Counted from the first letter of the stretch, positions 46,067-55,703 are shown. The stretch is 64,000 nucleotides of DNA from Candidatus Uhrbacteria bacterium (GCA_018499965.2 JAHBAS020000002.1:1-64000); one strand, 5' to 3'. Made by a program: numbers and translations. The notes: generated by a model not told the origin, from the letters alone.

Positions 46067-47125
46067 TTACTTAAAGATTTCTTTATTGCGTGCGTAGGTG
46101 ATCGCTGTTTCTTTTGTAATGAACCCTTCTTGTACAAGCCATCGCAATTCTTGATCCAAGGTATTCATATGCTCATCCGGCGCACTGTAGAGCACGTTCT
46201 GAATCTGGTTGATCTTGGATTCGGTGATGAGGTTGGCGATGGCCGTATTGTTCACCAATACCTCGTGCGCGGCGATCAACATGCCATCAACCTTCGGGAT
46301 CAGGATCTGCGAGATCACGCCTGTGAGCACCATGGAAAGCTGCAAACGGATCTGCGCCTGCTGGGCCGGAGGGAAGACGTCGATGATACGGTCAATCGTT
46401 TCTGCCGCACTGTTCGTGTGGAGCGTCGTAAATACCAAGTGACCGGTTTCCGCGAGCGTCAGCGTGGCGCTGATCGTTTCCAGGTTACGCATTTCTCCAA
46501 CAAGGATCACATCCGGATCTTGGCGAAGGACGTGCTTCAAGCCTTCTTCAAAAGAAATAAAGTCTGAACCGTACTCACGCTGGGCAATGATGCTCTTCTT
46601 CGATTCATACATGAACTCAACCGGATCTTCGAGCGTAATGATATGCCGCGCTTCGGTTTGGTTGATCTGTTCGATCATGGCTGCCAACAACGTGGATTTT
46701 CCCGTACCCGTCGGACCCGTGACCATCACGAGACCGGATTCGCGTTTCACGAAGTCATATGCCGCTTCCGGTGCGATGAGATCTTCCAGGGTTGGAATGA
46801 GCTGCGGAATAAAACGGGCCGCCATGGCAGGATTCCCCCGCTCCCAAAAAACGTTAATACGAAAACGTCCGCCGTCCGGCAAAGCAAGCGAAGCATCAAG
46901 CTCTCGTTCATTGTTGAATCGATCCCACTGTTCTTTATTGAAAACTTCTTCAATGCACTTGAGTAATTTCGCACTCGTATATGCCGGATGCGCTTCCTGC
47001 GGATAGAGCACGCCGTTCAAACGGAAAATCGGGGGTTTCCCAACCATGAAATGCACATCGGACACGTGGGTCTTTGCAGCTTCTTCCAAGATCGCGAAGA
47101 AACCGGATTGCTTCGAGAGAGACAT
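46067..47125 (-). CDS. pilT: Type IV pilus retraction ATPase PilT
   Basis: Hexameric ATPase that depolymerises pili for retraction and twitching. The protein has 352 residues. N-terminal PAS-like domain (HVSDVHFMVGKPPIFRLNGVL), Walker A GPTGTGKSTLLAAM (about 136-149), Asp box TLEDPVEFMY, Walker B DPDVILVGEMRNLETI, His box TGHLVFTTLHTNSA and the PilT-specific AIRNLI-like AIANLITESKINQIQNV. All are canonical except that the AIREL motif is divergent. No zinc-Cys motif, as expected for PilT. Stand-alone, away from the pilBC operon. ATG 47125. Confidence 0.95.
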   Translation of the reverse strand: MSLSKQSGFFAILEEAAKTHVSDVHFMVGKPPIFRLNGVLYPQEAHPAYTSAKLLKCIEEVFNKEQWDRFNNERELDASLALPDGGRFRINVFWERGNPAMAARFIPQLIPTLEDLIAPEAAYDFVKRESGLVMVTGPTGTGKSTLLAAMIEQINQTEARHIITLEDPVEFMYESKKSIIAQREYGSDFISFEEGLKHVLRQDPDVILVGEMRNLETISATLTLAETGHLVFTTLHTNSAAETIDRIIDVFPPAQQAQIRLQLSMVLTGVISQILIPKVDGMLIAAHEVLVNNTAIANLITESKINQIQNVLYSAPDEHMNTLDQELRWLVQEGFITKETAITYARNKEIFK

Positions 47126-47293
47126 AGATGTCTCTATGTTAGCATGAATAGAAAATGGGAAACAGAAAAGAAGTCAGTGAGTGATGTGCGGTCCGCGAGC
47201 ATCGAGTCCCAACAACACGCGATCAAACACATTTTAAACGTTCTAACTTTCCAACTCGCTAACCCGCCAACGAATGTCGATACCCTCCCTTTC

Positions 47294-48247
47294 CTACTCA
47301 CCCCACACACCCGTCATATATGACGTGGCATCCAGCGGATCCGCACCGTATGCGCTCGAAACCGAGTGATCAAATAATTCAAACGTCGTTTTTGGATGAA
47401 GCGCTTGCATGGCTACGAAAAGCGCGGCAACGGATTTTCCGCTATCGATAAATGCATCCGTCGCCTGAGCGATCGCAATGTCTTTTTCCTTCAACCAATG
47501 AAGCGTATCCACGTCATGTGCGAACGCTTCTCGTTCGGAAAGGTAATGACTCATGTCCGCGGAGATCAAAACAAATGTCTTTTCATCCCACAATCCCTCA
47601 ATCACTTTTGCCAATGCAGACACGCGATCCTTGGACATCTTACCGGAAAAAGCCAATGGAATAATCCTTGCCTCAGGATAGGCACGCGATACGAATGGCA
47701 CAATCGCACCAATGCCATGCTCACGTTCAAAGAGCACACCTCGCTCTTCCGTCACCAAAGGGTTTAAGAGTACGGTTTGTACGGCATCTTCATCGATCCG
47801 CACAAGACCTGCGTCCGTTTGATACGGCCGACGATGCGTACTCACATCCCCTCGTCCGCCCATAAAATGATCCGGAGCGATGATAACGAATCGCTCGATG
47901 TCCGGACGCGCCGCGCGAAGACGAACGAAGAAGTTCGCCAAAAGATCAGCGGCGAGCGCATGGTGATTCACGATTCCGGCAACAGGATGCTGACGGGATA
48001 CGCTCGACGCATACGCTTTCATGGCCCCGGACCATGCCCGATCTGCTTGAGTCGATTCGATAAAAACACTTGTATTGATCGGCGCATCAGCTACGGAAAA
48101 ATCCACTACAGCAGGCGAAGCGCCCAATGATTTTGAAGACTTCTCCTTTACCAACCCTTCTTTGCCTTGATATCTGCTCATGCCAATAGCGGCCGCTCCG
48201 AGGAGGGCCGCTATGACAATGCCAAGATACCAATGCCGTGTGGACAT
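47294..48247 (-). CDS. Memo/AmmeMemoRadiSam-B family protein, membrane-anchored
   Basis: A 317-residue protein with an N-terminal membrane helix (about 5-23) and an extracytoplasmic Memo domain. The conserved metal-site pattern is visible: GIVNHHALAADLLANFF, IIAPDHFMGGRGDVSTHRRPYQT, EREHGIGAIVPFVSRAYPEARIIPLAF and SADMSHYLSEREA. Memo proteins are related to extradiol dioxygenases and many show no confirmed activity; copper or iron binding has been reported for human MEMO1. Export of such a domain is unusual compared with cytoplasmic relatives. ATG 48247 lies 1 bp after the alpha-2-macroglobulin stop: same transcript. Confidence 0.9.
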   Translation of the reverse strand: MSTRHWYLGIVIAALLGAAAIGMSRYQGKEGLVKEKSSKSLGASPAVVDFSVADAPINTSVFIESTQADRAWSGAMKAYASSVSRQHPVAGIVNHHALAADLLANFFVRLRAARPDIERFVIIAPDHFMGGRGDVSTHRRPYQTDAGLVRIDEDAVQTVLLNPLVTEERGVLFEREHGIGAIVPFVSRAYPEARIIPLAFSGKMSKDRVSALAKVIEGLWDEKTFVLISADMSHYLSEREAFAHDVDTLHWLKEKDIAIAQATDAFIDSGKSVAALFVAMQALHPKTTFELFDHSVSSAYGADPLDATSYMTGVWGE

Positions 48248-48248
48248 G

Positions 48249-51200
48249 CTACTCAATCGTTATGCGCTGTTCATTCGAGAGCGCCGTGACGTCTGGGTGA
48301 TCCATATGTTGAATCACCGCAGGTTCCGCCGTATACGACCCACGCGCCGTAGGTTTAACGCGATAACGGATCGACTTCTCCTGCCACCCCTTACACAGCA
48401 CGAAGGTCGGACTCTCCGCCTCGAATGGCGAAACGTACCCTGCTGAATAATCACTGGCCCATGGATCCCATCCCGTCATGGCGGAAAAACCAGCTGGGAC
48501 ATGATCCTGGATCGTATAACATCCACCCGGAGCATCGCTTGCAAGTTCCGCTTTCAATTCCACGGTGATCGTTTTCCCACCATCCTTCAGTACATCCGAT
48601 GATGGCTTTCCGTCTTGGAGATACGTACGCGTAAGTTTGATACGAGCATCCGTTTGCGGCTTTGTCGCAACGCGCTTGAGATAGGTTAATTCTACCGGCC
48701 CGCTCACTTCAGCGATCTTGAAGGTACGAACTTCTCGTGCGATCAGGTCAACGCTTCGCGGCCATCCATCCGTTAACGCGATCTTTGTCTTCTTTCCATC
48801 CACCTCATACGTCACGCTCGCCTCCCCGCCGATCGCCGCCGGGACTGCGGCCTTCAAGAAGTCGATACGGGCAAGTGGCGTATACACATTTGAATACCAC
48901 ATATTTCTTACGGCATTCTGAAGAAGATTTGCCCGTGTATCACCGAGACGTATTGCGATCGCCGCAAGCTGTACCGTCGCTTCTTTATCTTCTTCATCCT
49001 TGTCGCTCACATCCGCCATCAATGCATCGTCCTTCGTTTCTTTTCCATCCAGGAATTCGTTCAGGAACGGGCGCGCAGCTTCCAAATCCCCGATCGCGAC
49101 CAATCCGCGCATAAGGGAAAGTTTTTCGCGCCATGTGAGATCCTTCAATGCCATAACGGAGCGAAGATCCAACAAGACCGGCTCGCCGATGGCTGCAAGA
49201 CCCGAAAGCGCTTCGATCTGCACTTCACGTGGCGCATTCGCCTGCGTGAGCTGATCACGGAAATACTGCGCAAGCTGCACGCGATCAAATCCTTCTGGGA
49301 AGGTGTAGGCAACGCGCGAAGAGAGCGCAACATCACTCGACGCATGGGGCAAGATCGCGATGCCTCCATCTGATTTCTGATAGTTCAAGAAGAGAGACGC
49401 ATCACCTTCGCTTACATCCTCACCGAAATAGTCACGGAGCAGCGTTCCAGCTAATCGCGATGCGACCAATCCTTCTATGCGCTGACTCCAACCCCAACGA
49501 AGACTATTGAGATCCTGGAGGTACTGCGCGCGGTTCTTCGGTACGAAAGAAATTCGAACGTCTGGCGCCGTGCCAATATCCAATGTCGTATCCGTCGTCA
49601 CATTCGTCTGCATGCCTTCATCGCGTTCAAATCGACTGGAAACGATCGTGACTTTCTTTTCTAGAGCATCCGTTCCTGAGGATGATTTCAATCGGATCGT
49701 CACGGCATGCGTTCCTGCCACGGGACGATCGATATCCACGAACACAGACTCCCCGGCTTTCGCTTTTACTTCTTTCGCCTTCATCTCCAACGTTGGGGCA
49801 TCGACGGTATACGTAATATCTTCACCCGTTTTCAATCCCACGCCATAGGCACGCAATTTCATCTTCGGGCGATCAGCCTCGAGGAACGTTTCCGGTACAA
49901 CGACATTCACGAATACTCGTTTTGTCACTTTGATCGATGAACGACCATTTCCAGCATAACGATCCGGAGACGCGGCTACGCCACTCACGCGCCACGTCGT
50001 GATATTGTCCGGAAGCTTGATTTTCACCTCACCTTCGCCGCTCGCATTCGTCGTGACGACCTCATACGCTGCCGTATCTTTAAAGTTCTTTCGGCTTGGT
50101 TCATTTCCACCCCCTCCGTATTCGCCGCCGCCTCCACCACTAAACACATCTTCGTCGCTCCGATGTGTCTTTGCGGAAAAGAGGATTCCGCTACTCACGG
50201 ATTGATAGAGGCTTCCAAGCGAATTCTCATCCACACTTCCATTTGCCACCTTGAAAAGTGCTTCATCGACCACCGCGATCGAAACGCGCGTATCCGACTT
50301 CGGCTTTCCGGCCTCGTCCTTCACTTTTACGCGAATCGTCGCTTCGCCTCCTGGCGAATACGTCTCATTATCCGTCGAAAGATCTATGGAGAGCTTTCGA
50401 TCTTCGGTGTTGTAGTAGACGCCAGTGGTGTATTCCCGGAATCCGCCTTTTCGGAAGGCGATCGCCTTCACGGAGACATTCGGGGCATAGGATTCTATGA
50501 ACGGAAATGTGATTGTCGGATCCGTGCTCGCCTTCGCATCCAAAATACCCATATGTGCCTTTACGTAGAGGTAGGTCGGTGAAGACGTTCGAGGCAAAAG
50601 CTGATCGTCATTCGTAAGACTCAGCGAAACGACTTCATTCGTGCGATACGTGTAGCTTTCGCGATGCGTTTCCGTAGGACCGAATGAAATGTACGTCGAT
50701 TCGTTTTCTGACTGACCTGAAACATCCGAAGAGCTGTTGTAATAGCAACTGCGACATGGGTACACCCATTGCTTCGTCACAGACCATCGTCCCTTCTCGT
50801 CTTTCGCATACATGACAACGGTATACGAACGGTCTTCTTTCGTTTGGAATGAGAAAGAAACGTTTCCTTTCACATCCGTTTTCCCTTCCAATGGAGCGCT
50901 CGCGACTTCACGCTCATCGTATCGATACGTTGGATAGGTCGTTTTCTCGATTTCATTATATCCCGTTCCGGTTTGTACCTTTTCCCACCAATGTTCTAAG
51001 ACGACTGCGCGAACCGAAAGATTTGAAATCGGCTTTCGCGACTCCTCTTCCTCAGATGGAAGCGTGACCCTATTCGCTCGAACGGAGACCGTTGCCTTGT
51101 CGCCATCGAAACGCGTATTCCAATCCGGTACGAGATTGATATCCGTATTCCATACGTACACCGAACTGTAATCCTGGATGTTCGACGTAGATTCGGATTC

Positions 51201-53591
51201 CGTTGGAGCAACGGCGACCGGGAAATACGTCGCAAATTGACAGTCCGCTTTTGGATTCTGTTCAATGTCACAATTCGGAACGTTCGTATCGAAAGTGAAC
51301 GATACCATACCATCGTCGTTCGTCGACTGCTTTAATTCGTTGATCGACAGTTCGAGATTCGACAGTGGCGTTCCGTCGAAAAATGCCGCGCGTGCCGTTC
51401 CGGTAATCTTCTCCCCGGCAAACACTTCGCTCACATCTGTTGCTGATTCGAGCGTATAATCCGGCTTGATGTAATTACGGATCTCAATGCTCTGCGAGCG
51501 GATCACGGTATCCCCGCGCTTCAGAACGAGTACATACCACTGCGCTCCCACGCTGTTCCATGAAAGATTCGCGCGGAAAAACCCTCGCTCATCCGGCGTG
51601 ACCGTTACATGTTCAAACGTTTTCACGTCACTACGATCCTCCGGACAGGACCATTCCGTACAGTTCTGCATAAGCGAAACCGTAACTGGTTCAAACGGCT
51701 TACGACCCGTCTCACGATCCTGGATGATACCGGAAAGCTCCGCCGTATCCGTTGGTCGATATAATGGACGATCGTAGTGGAGATATGCCACGGTCCGATC
51801 TGCCGGATCTTCGATATTCGATCCGTACCACCAAAACGACGACCGAAGATCCATAGAGTCCGACAATGGAAGCAACGTTCCGCTTGATCCTTCTCCGATG
51901 CTAAGAACAGTCGATGGATGTTCCGCATCCGTATTATCCACGGTTCGTGCGATAGCCGCTGATGTCTTCAATCGGGCAATACCATCCTTATCCGTCTTCG
52001 CGGTTTGCGATCCATCGGAAACCATCATGCCTTCGATCGGTCGATTCTCGGTTACGTGCATTGCCCACACAATCGACTGATCCTTGTCAGCGACCATGTA
52101 GACCGCCGTATTCGTGACGTTCAAGAATACCCAGCTTGAAACCGGATTCACGTCATCCGCACTCGTGAGTTTTAAGAGATAAAATCCTGCATTGATCGTG
52201 CTCGGCAACAACAAATGCTCTACCCAGCTCGTGGTCTGAATCGTCGACGTTGCCACGAATGCACGCTCTTTAGCATACGACGCTTCAAGCGTTCCGTATT
52301 CCCGTCCGGCACGGCTATACCATGGACGCTTCCCGTCTTCAGCAAGATACGAAGCTGCGCGTTCCCGGGAGAGAACGTATCCCTCGATATTCACCTGCGA
52401 AGGTTCGGTTGTTTTGCCATAGGTATACACCGGAATCCTCACCGCCTTTCCCGGCGCACTTGCGACAAACGGATACGAAGGATTGATCCAGTGATACTGC
52501 CGCTGTTCCACTTCAGCGCGCATCTTGCTCATGGTTTCAAATCGAATCACTTCGTCTTTCCCGAGCGTCACATCGGAATCTTTCATTCCCCAATCTTTGT
52601 TCCAGGTCGCAATGTACACCGTTCCGTACGCCAATGGCTGATCCGGAATGAATGTGATCGTTCGACCCTTTGTTTGAAATTTCCCCTTTACGTCCGGCTT
52701 GATGCTGAAATGCGCCGCCGGATCGCTCCATCGATCCATGCTCACCGTCACTTCGATCACCGTATTCACCGGAACCGTATTCGAAGCATCGGATGGAACC
52801 GAAGAGAGGACGCGGAACACATCTTTCGTCTGAATCGCCCAAGAGAAAGTCCGTGCCTGGAGTTCTCCGCCTTCGGCTTGAACGGCTGCGCGAAGCTCAA
52901 CGCGATACGCCGTACCTACTTCAAGCGGAGCGGCTGGAATCACACGGAATGTTTCTTGATCCACTTTCTCAACGCGAACCGCAAGGATCTTTGATTCATC
53001 ATCGCCAATAACTCGAGATGGCGCGATCACGATATGACGCGCAAGGTCATCGGCGGAAAGGTCGATTTTTGAATGAATGAGAAACGTCGTGCTCGTAGAC
53101 GCGCCGCCCACGTCTTCCGTTTCCGCCTGGAACGTAAACGCATCCGCGGCCATAGCTGCCGGGATAATCAGATCCGCGATGCGACGAGTGATGCCGCCCT
53201 GCGGATTTACCGTTACGCCACGCGGGAGCACGAGGGTAAAGATAATGATCGCAACAAAAGCCATTGCCCCAACAGGAGCGAGTGACATCTTCCATGAATG
53301 ACCGAGGCGACCCCACGCCTCTTTGAGACGCTGGGCGACCGATGGCCCCTTTGCCGCTTCTTTGAGAACGGCATTCGTTGATTTGATTTCTTCTGACTTG
53401 GACATAAGAATGGCCCGCTGTTTTGCCATGACATCGGAAGACATCTCCGACCCTTTGGCCTCAGACGAGCGCTGTAATGAATTCGATATCTCCTGTAACG
53501 AACCAAGCGCCGGATCATGACAGGTCCCGCCCTTCTTCAGGAGACGTTCGAGCTTCTTTGCCCGTTTTTCCTCAGCATTTCTCATAAACAT
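48249..53591 (-). CDS. Giant alpha-2-macroglobulin-like protein with anti-sigma-like cytoplasmic head
   Basis: A 1780-residue membrane-anchored protein. Residues 1-100 are cytoplasmic, charged and helical (AKKLERLLKKGG..., MAKQRAILMSKSEEIKSTNAVLKEAAKG), followed by one membrane helix (about 104-123). The rest is extracytoplasmic: an Ig-like/Big_5 pair (about 150-360), then the macroglobulin domains with LHYDRPLYRPTDTAELSGIIQD, the alpha-2-macroglobulin core (VSIAVVDEALF, ITTWRVSGVAASPDRYAGNGRSS, FLEADRP) and an alpha-alpha toroid. The CxEQ thioester is absent: the expected site reads LRWGWSQRIEGLVASR. The upstream gene (18 bp) is an ECF sigma factor, so the cytoplasmic head is probably its anti-sigma domain. 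Together they look like a protease- or damage-sensing unit. Confidence 0.9.
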   Translation of the reverse strand: MFMRNAEEKRAKKLERLLKKGGTCHDPALGSLQEISNSLQRSSEAKGSEMSSDVMAKQRAILMSKSEEIKSTNAVLKEAAKGPSVAQRLKEAWGRLGHSWKMSLAPVGAMAFVAIIIFTLVLPRGVTVNPQGGITRRIADLIIPAAMAADAFTFQAETEDVGGASTSTTFLIHSKIDLSADDLARHIVIAPSRVIGDDESKILAVRVEKVDQETFRVIPAAPLEVGTAYRVELRAAVQAEGGELQARTFSWAIQTKDVFRVLSSVPSDASNTVPVNTVIEVTVSMDRWSDPAAHFSIKPDVKGKFQTKGRTITFIPDQPLAYGTVYIATWNKDWGMKDSDVTLGKDEVIRFETMSKMRAEVEQRQYHWINPSYPFVASAPGKAVRIPVYTYGKTTEPSQVNIEGYVLSRERAASYLAEDGKRPWYSRAGREYGTLEASYAKERAFVATSTIQTTSWVEHLLLPSTINAGFYLLKLTSADDVNPVSSWVFLNVTNTAVYMVADKDQSIVWAMHVTENRPIEGMMVSDGSQTAKTDKDGIARLKTSAAIARTVDNTDAEHPSTVLSIGEGSSGTLLPLSDSMDLRSSFWWYGSNIEDPADRTVAYLHYDRPLYRPTDTAELSGIIQDRETGRKPFEPVTVSLMQNCTEWSCPEDRSDVKTFEHVTVTPDERGFFRANLSWNSVGAQWYVLVLKRGDTVIRSQSIEIRNYIKPDYTLESATDVSEVFAGEKITGTARAAFFDGTPLSNLELSINELKQSTNDDGMVSFTFDTNVPNCDIEQNPKADCQFATYFPVAVAPTESESTSNIQDYSSVYVWNTDINLVPDWNTRFDGDKATVSVRANRVTLPSEEEESRKPISNLSVRAVVLEHWWEKVQTGTGYNEIEKTTYPTYRYDEREVASAPLEGKTDVKGNVSFSFQTKEDRSYTVVMYAKDEKGRWSVTKQWVYPCRSCYYNSSSDVSGQSENESTYISFGPTETHRESYTYRTNEVVSLSLTNDDQLLPRTSSPTYLYVKAHMGILDAKASTDPTITFPFIESYAPNVSVKAIAFRKGGFREYTTGVYYNTEDRKLSIDLSTDNETYSPGGEATIRVKVKDEAGKPKSDTRVSIAVVDEALFKVANGSVDENSLGSLYQSVSSGILFSAKTHRSDEDVFSGGGGGEYGGGGNEPSRKNFKDTAAYEVVTTNASGEGEVKIKLPDNITTWRVSGVAASPDRYAGNGRSSIKVTKRVFVNVVVPETFLEADRPKMKLRAYGVGLKTGEDITYTVDAPTLEMKAKEVKAKAGESVFVDIDRPVAGTHAVTIRLKSSSGTDALEKKVTIVSSRFERDEGMQTNVTTDTTLDIGTAPDVRISFVPKNRAQYLQDLNSLRWGWSQRIEGLVASRLAGTLLRDYFGEDVSEGDASLFLNYQKSDGGIAILPHASSDVALSSRVAYTFPEGFDRVQLAQYFRDQLTQANAPREVQIEALSGLAAIGEPVLLDLRSVMALKDLTWREKLSLMRGLVAIGDLEAARPFLNEFLDGKETKDDALMADVSDKDEEDKEATVQLAAIAIRLGDTRANLLQNAVRNMWYSNVYTPLARIDFLKAAVPAAIGGEASVTYEVDGKKTKIALTDGWPRSVDLIAREVRTFKIAEVSGPVELTYLKRVATKPQTDARIKLTRTYLQDGKPSSDVLKDGGKTITVELKAELASDAPGGCYTIQDHVPAGFSAMTGWDPWASDYSAGYVSPFEAESPTFVLCKGWQEKSIRYRVKPTARGSYTAEPAVIQHMDHPDVTALSNEQRITIE

Positions 53592-53609
53592 ATAGGTAAA
53601 ATCGCTTTT

Positions 53610-54176
53610 CTACGCCGTAGCGACAACGGCTTTCTTTCGCAATCGAGCCAAGGCACGATACACCAGAACGGATGCATGATTCGCAGAAACACCGATCGCT
53701 CCCCCGATCTCCATAGGCTCCAGTCCGGCAAAAAACCGCAAATCCAGTATCTGCTGATCCCGCTCGCTCAATGTCCGCATAGCATTCACAAGCTTCTCGC
53801 CCTCAATCACAACCTCCGTATTCCAAGCCGGATCATCGTCTGTTGGAATCTGCTCGGCTTCCGATTCATCATCCGCCAATCGATTCCCAGCCTTTCGGAA
53901 ATGGTCCGTGAGCGCGTTCGAAGCGACCGTAAAGAGCCAGGATTTGATCCGGACGCCTTGCCATTTCAATGTCGTGGATGATTCAAGCAGTCTCATGAAA
54001 ACATGGGCAACGAGATCTTCCGCCGTTTCTTTGTGTCCGCAACGCTTTAAGAGAAAGCCATATAACTCGTTCGCATGGAGATCATAAAGCTCCCCGATCA
54101 CAGACGGGTCTTGCGTCAATCTCTCAAACAACTGTTTTTCCTGTTTGAGCATGAGTGCGGAAGAAGGCTTGCCCAT
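53610..54176 (-). CDS. ECF-type sigma-70 family factor
   Basis: A 188-residue alternative sigma factor. Sigma2 (about 28-95; LYDLHANELYGFLLKRCGHKETAEDLVAHVFMRLLES and IKSWLFTVASNALTDHFRK) binds core and the -10 region. Sigma4 (about 130-180; LSERDQQILDLRFFAGLEPMEIGGAIGVSANHASVLVYRALARLRK) binds the -35 region. The linker is acidic. ATG at 54176. It lies 18 bp upstream of the alpha-2-macroglobulin gene with its membrane-spanning head, the typical order sigma then anti-sigma. Targets unknown; it probably controls its own operon including the Memo gene. Confidence 0.92.
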   Translation of the reverse strand: MGKPSSALMLKQEKQLFERLTQDPSVIGELYDLHANELYGFLLKRCGHKETAEDLVAHVFMRLLESSTTLKWQGVRIKSWLFTVASNALTDHFRKAGNRLADDESEAEQIPTDDDPAWNTEVVIEGEKLVNAMRTLSERDQQILDLRFFAGLEPMEIGGAIGVSANHASVLVYRALARLRKKAVVATA

Positions 54177-54264
54177 AAGCTGTAACGAATGAATGGTATC
54201 ACTATGACACCCACAAAAATCTACCCGCAGTATACGATCTTTTCAGGTTCTCTGATAGCGAGAA

Positions 54265-54398
54265 TAAGTCCGTAAGTCTGTAAGTCTGTAAGTCTGTAAG
54301 TCTGTAAGTCTGCCGAGAGTGTCGATTTCTAAAATGCTTTCGTCAAGTCGCATTTCGACCTACGGACCTACGATCCCACGGACCTACGGACCTACCCA
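54265..54398. repeat. Octamer arrays in inverted orientation (taagtctg ... cggaccta)
   Basis: Six contiguous 8-bp units (TAAGTCCG once, TAAGTCTG five times, 54265-54312). After a spacer with GCATTTCGAC come ACCTACGG-type units (54357-54398), complementary in sense. The lead-in and second arm match 12070-12118. Confidence 0.85.
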
Positions 54399-54440
54399 AC
54401 ATTGACTTCCCCTTTGCCTCCCCGCATCATAGCTACATAT

Positions 54441-55268
54441 ATGTTTCGCATTATCTTTCTCGGAGACATCATGGGTCGCATTGGGCGCGAGGCGCTTCGC
54501 TTAACGCTCCCGTCATTGCGCGCGGAATATGCGGCGGATCTCGTGATTGCGAATATCGAAAACGCATCGCATGGCACAGGCGTGACTCCGGCTGCGCTCC
54601 AAGAATTATCCGATGCGGGCATCGATGCGTTTACCGGAGGAAATCATAGCTGGGACAATCCAAGCGGCACGGCGGTATATGACACTTCGCCCTGGAGCGC
54701 CAGACTCGTGCGTCCGGCAAATACCAGACGAGGCGATCCTGGACGAGGATCCATCGTGTTAAAAACACCATCCGGCGTTCGCGTCCTTCTGATCAATCTC
54801 ATGGGTATGCATGCCATGCCTGGCTCCGCGACCGTTGAACGTCCATTCGAGGCGGCGGATACGCTCATTGCTTCGCATCAAGCGGATAAACCGGATATCA
54901 TTTTCCTCGATATTCATGCGGAACTTACCGCAGAAAAAGAAGCGCTCGGTCATTACGTGGATGGACGCGTTTCTGCCATTATCGGGACTCATACGCATGT
55001 CCAAACCTCTGACGCACGCATTCTGCCCGGCGGAACAGCCTATTGCACGGATGCCGGAAGAACAGGCGCCTATGATTCCGTACTCGGATTTAAAAAACAG
55101 TCCTCTATTAAACGTTTTTTGAATCTTGAGCAGGACTCAGATAACATTCCGGAATTCGGCCTAGCTGAAATCGACGGTGTTTTCATTGAAGTTGACGAGC
55201 GATCAGGAAAAGCCCTGCGTATTGACACGTTCCGAAAGCTTGTTGAGGTTTTAGCCAAAAAGAGGTAG
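54441..55268 (+). CDS. ymdB: YmdB-family metallophosphoesterase
   Basis: A 275-residue dinuclear-metal phosphodiesterase; B. subtilis YmdB hydrolyses cyclic nucleotides in vitro and affects RNase Y-linked gene expression. Metal ligands are visible in FLGDIMGRIGRE (Asp8), NIENASHG (Glu, Asn), GGNHSWDN (Asn, His), LDIHAELTAEKEALG (His) and GTHTHVQTSDARIL (two His). Length is about the family norm (264-275). ATG 54441 with the -10-like TAGCTACAT directly upstream: near-leaderless. rny lies about 1 kb away on the other strand, so the classical rny-ymdB neighbourhood is kept though not as one operon. The stop region overlaps the HU promoter. Confidence 0.94.
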   Translation: MFRIIFLGDIMGRIGREALRLTLPSLRAEYAADLVIANIENASHGTGVTPAALQELSDAGIDAFTGGNHSWDNPSGTAVYDTSPWSARLVRPANTRRGDPGRGSIVLKTPSGVRVLLINLMGMHAMPGSATVERPFEAADTLIASHQADKPDIIFLDIHAELTAEKEALGHYVDGRVSAIIGTHTHVQTSDARILPGGTAYCTDAGRTGAYDSVLGFKKQSSIKRFLNLEQDSDNIPEFGLAEIDGVFIEVDERSGKALRIDTFRKLVEVLAKKR

Positions 55269-55271
55269 CCT
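55243..55271 (+). promoter_or_regulatory. HU promoter with TTTTAGCCAAAA in the spacer
   Basis: TTGAGG (55243-55248), then the element TTTTAGCCAAAA (55249-55260), then TAGCCT (55266-55271), spacer 17 nt. The 40-nt leader contains the hairpin TCCCGTC-caaa-GACGGGA (55293-55310). Confidence 0.65.
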
Positions 55272-55317
55272 ATAGACACCACTTTTAACGCTTCCCGTCC
55301 AAAGACGGGATCCACCT

Positions 55318-55647
55318 ATGAATAAAGCAGAACTCATCACGCAGATCGCGGATAAGGTCGGCGTGACTAAGAAGCAGGCAGAGGATATGGTTGAATCCTT
55401 TGTCGTGATCGTCACCGACACTCTTCGCCAAGGCGGAGAGGTCAACATTGCTGGTTTCGGGGCTTTCATGTCAAAGCAGCGCAAGGGACGAACAGGGGTC
55501 AATCCACAAAACCCTACAGAAAAGATTCAGATCCCTTCGGTCGTTGTTCCGAAGTTCAAGGCAGGCAAGGGCCTTAAAGACGCCCTCAAAGGCCATCGCG
55601 CCCCAGCCGCTCCAGCCCCAGCTCCACAGGAACCGGCCGTGATGTAG
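55318..55647 (+). CDS. hup: DNA-binding protein HU
   Basis: A 109-residue nucleoid protein. The core (MNKAELITQIADKVGVTKKQAEDMVESFVVIVTDTLRQGGEVNIAGFGAFMSKQRKGRTGVNPQNPTEKIQIPSVVVPKFKAG in segments) is a complete HU/IHF fold. The beta-arm is GVNPQNPTEKIQIP with the intercalating Pro, and the signature is GFGAF. After the last helix comes a 17-residue Ala/Pro-rich tail (APAAPAPAPQEPAVM), absent in most HU. The promoter carries the palindromic element shared with accessory genes. Confidence 0.96.
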   Translation: MNKAELITQIADKVGVTKKQAEDMVESFVVIVTDTLRQGGEVNIAGFGAFMSKQRKGRTGVNPQNPTEKIQIPSVVVPKFKAGKGLKDALKGHRAPAAPAPAPQEPAVM

Positions 55648-55661
55648 ATTTAGCAAAATTT

Positions 55662-55691
55662 CAAAAAGCTCGCAGTACTGCGAGCTTTTTG
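55662..55691 (+). terminator. HU terminator
   Basis: CAAAAAGCTCGCAG (55662-55675) / CTGCGAGCTTTTTG (55678-55691). Confidence 0.9.
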
Positions 55692-55703
55692 ATTTATAGC
55701 TTA

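Noticed and set aside
54265-54312. CRISPR-like tandem repeat
   Set aside because: Six contiguous 8-bp units without spacers, and no cas genes anywhere; it is a simple tandem repeat.
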